9,352 nucleotides of DNA. Origin: an uncultured Nostocoides sp. GTDB taxonomy: Bacteria; Actinomycetota; Actinomycetes; Actinomycetales; Dermatophilaceae. This document shows positions 5,879-9,352 of the stretch, piece after piece. The translations under genes were made by a program, and so were the position numbers. Within the stretch, counting starts at the first letter, position 1; every line of letters starts with the position of its first letter. Location: the NCBI GenBank assembly GCA_936931335.1, contig CAKZIH010000323.1, positions 1-9,352 of the forward strand, in the 5' to 3' direction. The notes below the pieces were generated by a model that worked only from the letters and a program-made list of their open reading frames with translations, was not told the DNA's origin and made no database searches.

Positions 5879-6526
5879 TCAGCCCCGGTCTGCGGGCGCC
5901 GGGGTTTTCCGGGCGGGTTGCCCGCCGACGCCGCGCCAGGCCAGGCGGGAGGTCGCGGCGACCGCGCTCTCGAAGTCCAAGGTGGGGTCGCGCAGCCAGG
6001 CGCGAGCCGAGACTTGGGCCAGGCCGACCAGGCCTTGGGCCACCAGCTTGGCCACGGGCAAAGGCAGCTCGGTGTCCAACACGATGCGTCGCGCAATCGC
6101 CTCCGCGCAGGCCTGTTCCGCCCACGTGATGCGCTCGCGCACCGCGGTCACCTCGGCCAGGTCGGACTCGAAGACCAGCCGGAAGGCCGAATCTTCCCGG
6201 GCGACGAACTCAAAGAAGACCCGGATGCTCGCGTGCGTGCGTTCCTTGTGTCCTTGATGGGTGGCCAGCGCGGCCTCCACCAGCGCGACGATGGTCGCGG
6301 TGTGTTGGTCGACCAACGCCAGGTAGAGCTCGAGCTTGCCGGGGAAGTGTTGGTAGAGAACGGGCTTGGAGACCCCGGCGCGCTCGGCGATATCCTCCAT
6401 GCCGGTCGCGTGGTAGCCCTTGTCGACGAAGACCGCCTGTGCCGCTTCCAGCAATTGGGCGCGGCGTTCGCGCCGAGGCAGACGGGTGCCCCGGGGCGGA
6501 TCCTGCGCCGCTGATGGGGACGCCAT
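5879..6526 (-). CDS. TetR/AcrR family transcriptional regulator
   Basis: 215 aa. The N-terminal DNA-binding domain spans about 18-65: RRAQLLEAAQAVFVDKGYHATGM opens the first helices, followed by the helix-turn-helix EDIAERAGVSKPVLYQHFPGK (44-64), an almost textbook TetR motif. The C-terminal ligand/dimer domain (about 75-200) is variable, so the ligand cannot be named. It matches by position the Rv3208 regulator of M. tuberculosis, which also precedes a DUF3107 gene and diverges from the moeZ side. The ATG at 6526 has TAGGAG at 6533-6538, six bases upstream. It probably represses itself and perhaps moeZ through the palindrome at 6569-6579, which overlaps candidate -10 boxes for both directions. 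This last point is inferred from position. Confidence 0.95.
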   Translation of the reverse strand: MASPSAAQDPPRGTRLPRRERRAQLLEAAQAVFVDKGYHATGMEDIAERAGVSKPVLYQHFPGKLELYLALVDQHTATIVALVEAALATHQGHKERTHASIRVFFEFVAREDSAFRLVFESDLAEVTAVRERITWAEQACAEAIARRIVLDTELPLPVAKLVAQGLVGLAQVSARAWLRDPTLDFESAVAATSRLAWRGVGGQPARKTPAPADRG

Positions 6527-6532
6527 GGTGTG

Positions 6533-6538
6533 CTCCTA
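6533..6538 (-). promoter_or_regulatory. Ribosome binding site of the TetR gene
   Basis: TAGGAG on the minus strand, six bases before the ATG at 6526-6524. It settles the start at the beginning of the short unstructured N-terminus. Confidence 0.65.
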
Positions 6539-6565
6539 ACCGGCCGGGGGCGAGCGGTTCGCGTC

Positions 6566-6582
6566 ATCCTACTGAGTAGCAT
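6566..6582. promoter_or_regulatory. Divergent tetR/moeZ promoter elements with an operator-like palindrome
   Basis: CTACT-G-AGTAG (6569-6579) is a perfect 11-bp inverted repeat of the kind bound by TetR dimers. It overlaps two -10 candidates: TAGGAT on the minus strand (6566-6571) for tetR, and TAGCAT on the plus strand (6577-6582) for moeZ. TAGCAT ends seven bases before the ATG at 6590, the spacing of a leaderless transcript. Matching -35 boxes are poor on both strands. A TetR bound here would block both promoters. Confidence 0.5.
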
Positions 6583-6589
6583 CGCGAGC

Positions 6590-7798
6590 ATGGGGACGGG
6601 TGCACAGCGTGCGGACGCGCAGGGCCGTGACCTGGGCCTGGGCGCCAACGCGGTGGCCGGCGCGGGGATGAACCTCAACGCGAGCCTCAGTGTTGACCAG
6701 GGGGCGCTTGTCGACGAGCGTCGCTATGCCCGCCAGATCGCCTTGCCGGAGGTCGGTGTGGCGGGCCAGCGCCGGCTGGCGGGCGCCCGGGTGCTCGTCG
6801 TGGGGGCCGGTGGCCTGGGTTCGGTGAGCGCCACCTATCTGGCCGCGGCCGGGGTCGGTGTGGTGGGGATCATCGATGACGATGTCGTCGAAGAGAGCAA
6901 TCTGCACCGTCAGGTGATCCATGACTCCACGCACCTGGGCATGGCCAAGGTGGACTCCGCGGCGCACCGGCTCAGGGCGGTCAACCCGCGGGTGCGGGTA
7001 GAGACCCATCGCATGCGGCTGAGCGCCGAGAATGCCGTCGACCTGGTCGCTCGCTACGACGTGGTCGTGGACGGGGCCGACAACTTCGCCACCCGGTATG
7101 TGGTCGCCGACGCCACCGTGCTTACGGGCCGGCCGCATGTATGGGGTTCCATCCTGCGTTTCGCCGGGCAGGTCAGCGTGTGGTCACCGCCGGCGGGGCC
7201 GTGTTATCGCTGCGTCTTCCCGCAGCCGCCGCCTCCGGGCAGCGTGGCCTCCTGCGCGGAGGCCGGGGTGCTGGGGTCGCTATGCGCCGCGATTGGGGCC
7301 GCCCAGTCCACCGAAGCGCTGAAACTGCTGCTCGGGGTGGGCGAGCCGCTGATCGGGCGGCTGCAGTTGCACGACGCGCTGCGCGCCCAATGGGACACCA
7401 TCCCGGTGCGCCGCAATCCCGCCTGCCCCTTGTGTGGCGAGGCGCCCAGCATCACCGCGCCGCGCGACGAAGGCGGCGGGGCGGTCCAGGGCCGCTTGTC
7501 CGCCGATGCGCTCGCGCAACTGCTCGCCGATGATCCCGACGTCGTGTTGATCGACATCCGCCAGCCGGATGAATGGGCCAGCGGGGTCATCCCCGGTGCC
7601 CGCTTGGTCCCCCTCGCACAGTTGAGCACGCTGCGCATCGAACCGGGCCGCCGGGTGGTCGCCTACTGCGCCAGCGGGGGCCGGTCCGTGGCGGCGGGCG
7701 CCGCCCTGCGGGATGCGGGGTATGCGCAAGCCACCGACCTGGCTGGCGGGGTGGAGGCCTGGCGCACGGCATACGGGCTGGTCAACCCGGCTGGCTAA
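6590..7798 (+). CDS. moeZ: Molybdopterin-synthase adenylyltransferase/sulfurtransferase (MoeZ type, ThiF + rhodanese)
   Basis: 402 aa E1-like enzyme that adenylates the C-terminus of a ubiquitin-fold sulfur carrier (MoaD, CysO or ThiS type) and passes sulfur to it. It is cytoplasmic. The ThiF/MoeB domain (about 45-280) shows the nucleotide loop GAGGLG (72-77), acidic cluster at 96-98, SNLHRQ (103-108), Asp164 in DGADNF and SCAEAGVLG with Cys222. A four-Cys zinc site is complete: C205-Y-R-C208 and C279-P-L-C282. A rhodanese domain (about 303-397) follows, with active-site Cys360 in YCASGGRS. The start is not certain. ATG 6590 lies seven bases after a TAGCAT box and begins sequence with coding-like third positions. 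ATG 6668 would give 376 aa, closer to the N-terminus of known MoeZ proteins, but neither start has a good ribosome binding site. adnA follows after 32 bases. Confidence 0.93.
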   Translation: MGTGAQRADAQGRDLGLGANAVAGAGMNLNASLSVDQGALVDERRYARQIALPEVGVAGQRRLAGARVLVVGAGGLGSVSATYLAAAGVGVVGIIDDDVVEESNLHRQVIHDSTHLGMAKVDSAAHRLRAVNPRVRVETHRMRLSAENAVDLVARYDVVVDGADNFATRYVVADATVLTGRPHVWGSILRFAGQVSVWSPPAGPCYRCVFPQPPPPGSVASCAEAGVLGSLCAAIGAAQSTEALKLLLGVGEPLIGRLQLHDALRAQWDTIPVRRNPACPLCGEAPSITAPRDEGGGAVQGRLSADALAQLLADDPDVVLIDIRQPDEWASGVIPGARLVPLAQLSTLRIEPGRRVVAYCASGGRSVAAGAALRDAGYAQATDLAGGVEAWRTAYGLVNPAG

Positions 7799-7805
7799 GG
7801 GCGCG

Positions 7806-7819
7806 CCGAGCGGCCTCGG
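7806..7819 (+). promoter_or_regulatory. Hairpin between moeZ and adnA overlapping the adnA ribosome binding site
   Basis: CCGAG (7806-7810), four-base loop, CTCGG (7815-7819): a five-pair stem eight bases past the moeZ stop. Its 3' arm shares two bases with the GGAGGGG ribosome binding site, so it could weaken adnA translation or partly terminate the moeZ transcript. Confidence 0.35.
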
Positions 7820-7824
7820 AGGGG
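7818..7824 (+). promoter_or_regulatory. Strong ribosome binding site deciding a GTG start for adnA
   Basis: GGAGGGG, with its GGAGG core eight bases before GTG 7831. The later in-frame ATG at 7855 has no comparable site, so the GTG is preferred. Confidence 0.65.
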
Positions 7825-7830
7825 TTGTCA

Positions 7831-9352
7831 GTGGCCCGTGGTGCAATCGGTGGTATGTCGATTTCCACCGCTCCAGCGGCCCGAGCCGGGGCTGGGGCCG
7901 AGGCCGCTGAACCCGCTGCGGCGGGCACTGCCGCGGACCGGCGCTGGCGGGACGTGGTTGCCCACCGCGGGCCGGTCCTGCGGGTACTGGGCGGGCCGGG
8001 GACCGGCAAGAGTGTGCTCGCCGCGCGCATCGTGGTGGAGCGGGTGGCCACGGGGGAGTTACGCGCCGAGCAGTGCCTGATCCTGGGACCCACGCGGCGC
8101 GCGGCCGCCCGGCTGCGCGAGCAGGTCACCGGGCGGGTCGGCGCGACCACCACCGGGCCGCTGGCCCGGACCTTCGCCTCGCTGGCCTTCGGTCTGCTGC
8201 GTTCGGCGGCGATCCGGGAGGATGCGCCCACGCCATACCTGCTCAGCGGGCCGGAGCAGGACGCGGTACTGCGCGAACTGCTGGCCGGGCACCGCGACGA
8301 GCCAGGCTCGGGCCCACTCTGGCCGGCGGGGCTGGCTCAGGCGTTGGGCACCGATGGGTTCCGGGCGGAGTTGCGGGAGCTGCTCATGCGGGCGGTCGAG
8401 CATGGGCTGGACGCGCACGGGCTGCGAGAGATCGGGGTGCAGGCCGATCGGCCCGAGTGGGTGGCCGCGGCCGACGTGCTCGCCGAGTATGACGAGGTCA
8501 CCGCCCTGTCCCGGCCCGGGGCCTTTGACCCGGCCTGGCTGCTCACTGCGGCCGTGGACCTATTGGAGAGCGATCCGCTGGCGCGCGACGAGTTGGCCCG
8601 CGAGCTGCGCTTGGTCATCGTCGACGACGCCCAGGAGGTCACGGCCGGCGGGGCGCGGATGCTCGAGCTGCTCGCGGCCAGCGGCATCGAGGTGGTGCTG
8701 CTCGGGGATCCCGACAGCGCCGTGCAGACCTTCCGGGGCGCCGACCCGGGCTTCCTGGCCACCGGTTGGACGAGCCTGGGCGACGGCCCGACGGTGGTCC
8801 TGGACACCGGATACCGGCTGCCCCCGGCGCTTGCCGAGGCCACCGGGCGCGCGGCCGGGCTCATTGGTGCGTTGGGCGGCGGCGCGCAACGGCGCGTGGT
8901 TCCGGCCGGCGGTGCGGAGGCTGACCCAGGGGTGCTGGAGGTCGCGGTCTTCCGCTCGGCAGCGCAGGAAGCGGCGCATGTCGCGGACCTCTTGCGCCGG
9001 GCGCATCTGCTGGACGGGGTGCCCTGGCAGCAGATGGCGGTCATCGTTCGCGGTCAGGCGCGCTCGCAAATGGTGCGCCGGGTGCTCACCGCGCAACGCG
9101 TACCGGTCACCGACGGCGAGAACCCGCCCCCGCTGCGGGATGCGCCCGCCACCCGTCCCCTGCTGCGCCTCCTCGGTGCCGCCCTGGACCGGGTGGCCCA
9201 CCGCGCCGAGGCCTCCCTCGCCGAGTTGACTCAGGATCCGGACGCCGGCTGGCGACTGGACCCGGTGCTCGCAGTCGACCTGCTCACCAGCGTCTATGGG
9301 GGAGCGGACGCGGTGACCCTGCGCCGGATCCGCCGCGCGCTGCGCCGGCCCG
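7831..9352 (+). CDS. adnA: AdnA-type UvrD/Rep superfamily helicase subunit, 3' end missing
   Basis: The first 507 codons of a superfamily I ATP-dependent DNA helicase; no stop before the right edge. In Actinobacteria such a protein next to moeZ is the AdnA subunit of the AdnAB helicase-nuclease, which resects double-strand breaks as RecBCD does. Visible motifs, numbered from GTG 7831: Walker A GGPGTGKS (54-61), motif Ia LILGPTRRAA (83-92), TTTGPLARTFASLAF (106-120), Walker B VIVDDAQE (262-269), GDPDSAVQTFRG (292-303) and GYRLP (327-331). DDAQ in place of DEAQ is, as far as I recall, seen in AdnA-type proteins. The C-terminal nuclease domain and the partner adnB would lie to the right of the window. 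An ATG at 7855 is an alternative start. The 32-base gap after moeZ suggests one transcript. Confidence 0.88.
   Translation, partial: MARGAIGGMSISTAPAARAGAGAEAAEPAAAGTAADRRWRDVVAHRGPVLRVLGGPGTGKSVLAARIVVERVATGELRAEQCLILGPTRRAAARLREQVTGRVGATTTGPLARTFASLAFGLLRSAAIREDAPTPYLLSGPEQDAVLRELLAGHRDEPGSGPLWPAGLAQALGTDGFRAELRELLMRAVEHGLDAHGLREIGVQADRPEWVAAADVLAEYDEVTALSRPGAFDPAWLLTAAVDLLESDPLARDELARELRLVIVDDAQEVTAGGARMLELLAASGIEVVLLGDPDSAVQTFRGADPGFLATGWTSLGDGPTVVLDTGYRLPPALAEATGRAAGLIGALGGGAQRRVVPAGGAEADPGVLEVAVFRSAAQEAAHVADLLRRAHLLDGVPWQQMAVIVRGQARSQMVRRVLTAQRVPVTDGENPPPLRDAPATRPLLRLLGAALDRVAHRAEASLAELTQDPDAGWRLDPVLAVDLLTSVYGGADAVTLRRIRRALRRP

Noticed and set aside
1..9352. Search for mobile elements, defence genes, tRNA or rRNA
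   Set aside because: No transposase, integrase, terminal inverted repeats, toxin-antitoxin pair, CRISPR array or RNA gene could be recognised by eye on either strand.

Overview
The window is chromosomal DNA of a high-GC actinobacterium. Codons end overwhelmingly in G or C, -10 boxes are of the TANNNT type, and the gene set is typical of the phylum. The gene order (RhlE-type DEAD-box helicase, DUF3107 protein, TetR regulator, and diverging from them moeZ then adnA) follows the Rv3211 / Rv3208A / Rv3208 / Rv3206c / Rv3202c neighbourhood of Mycobacterium tuberculosis as I recall it. The protein sequences suggest a member of the Micrococcales rather than a mycobacterium, but I cannot fix the genus.

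Layout. Six genes read leftward. In transcription order they are: a TetR-family regulator (6526-5879), a DUF3107 protein (5751-5530), a three-helix GlsB/YeaQ/YmgE membrane protein (5373-5080), a DEAD-box RNA helicase (from 4779), a protein with two META-like domains (ending at 2427) and a class A penicillin-binding protein (from 2221, running off the left edge inside its Ser/Thr/Pro-rich tail). Two genes read rightward from the divergent promoter region at about 6527-6589: moeZ (adenylyltransferase plus rhodanese, 6590-7798) and the start of adnA (7831 to the right edge), 32 nt further on and probably co-transcribed.

How the genes relate. They cover separate housekeeping tasks: wall synthesis (PBP), RNA remodelling (helicase), sulfur activation for cofactor or thio-carboxylate chemistry (MoeZ) and double-strand-break end resection (AdnA). 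The TetR protein probably controls its own promoter and that of moeZ through an inverted repeat lying between them. The gaps on the leftward strand hold several clear hairpins (5792-5815, 5470-5508, 5395-5410, 5033-5047, 4800-4816). Most sit where terminators or leader structures would be expected.

The main anomaly is the helicase/META junction near 3440-3490. The helicase frame has no stop where its conserved part ends. It stays open, as arginine-rich sequence of no recognisable family, for about 750 more bases across the META gene, which is read in another frame. This suggests a lost stop, an indel (biological or from assembly) or, less likely, a true long overlap.

I found no rRNA, tRNA, CRISPR array, insertion sequence, phage gene or defence system. 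Apart from the junction and some regulatory structures, this is an ordinary core region.
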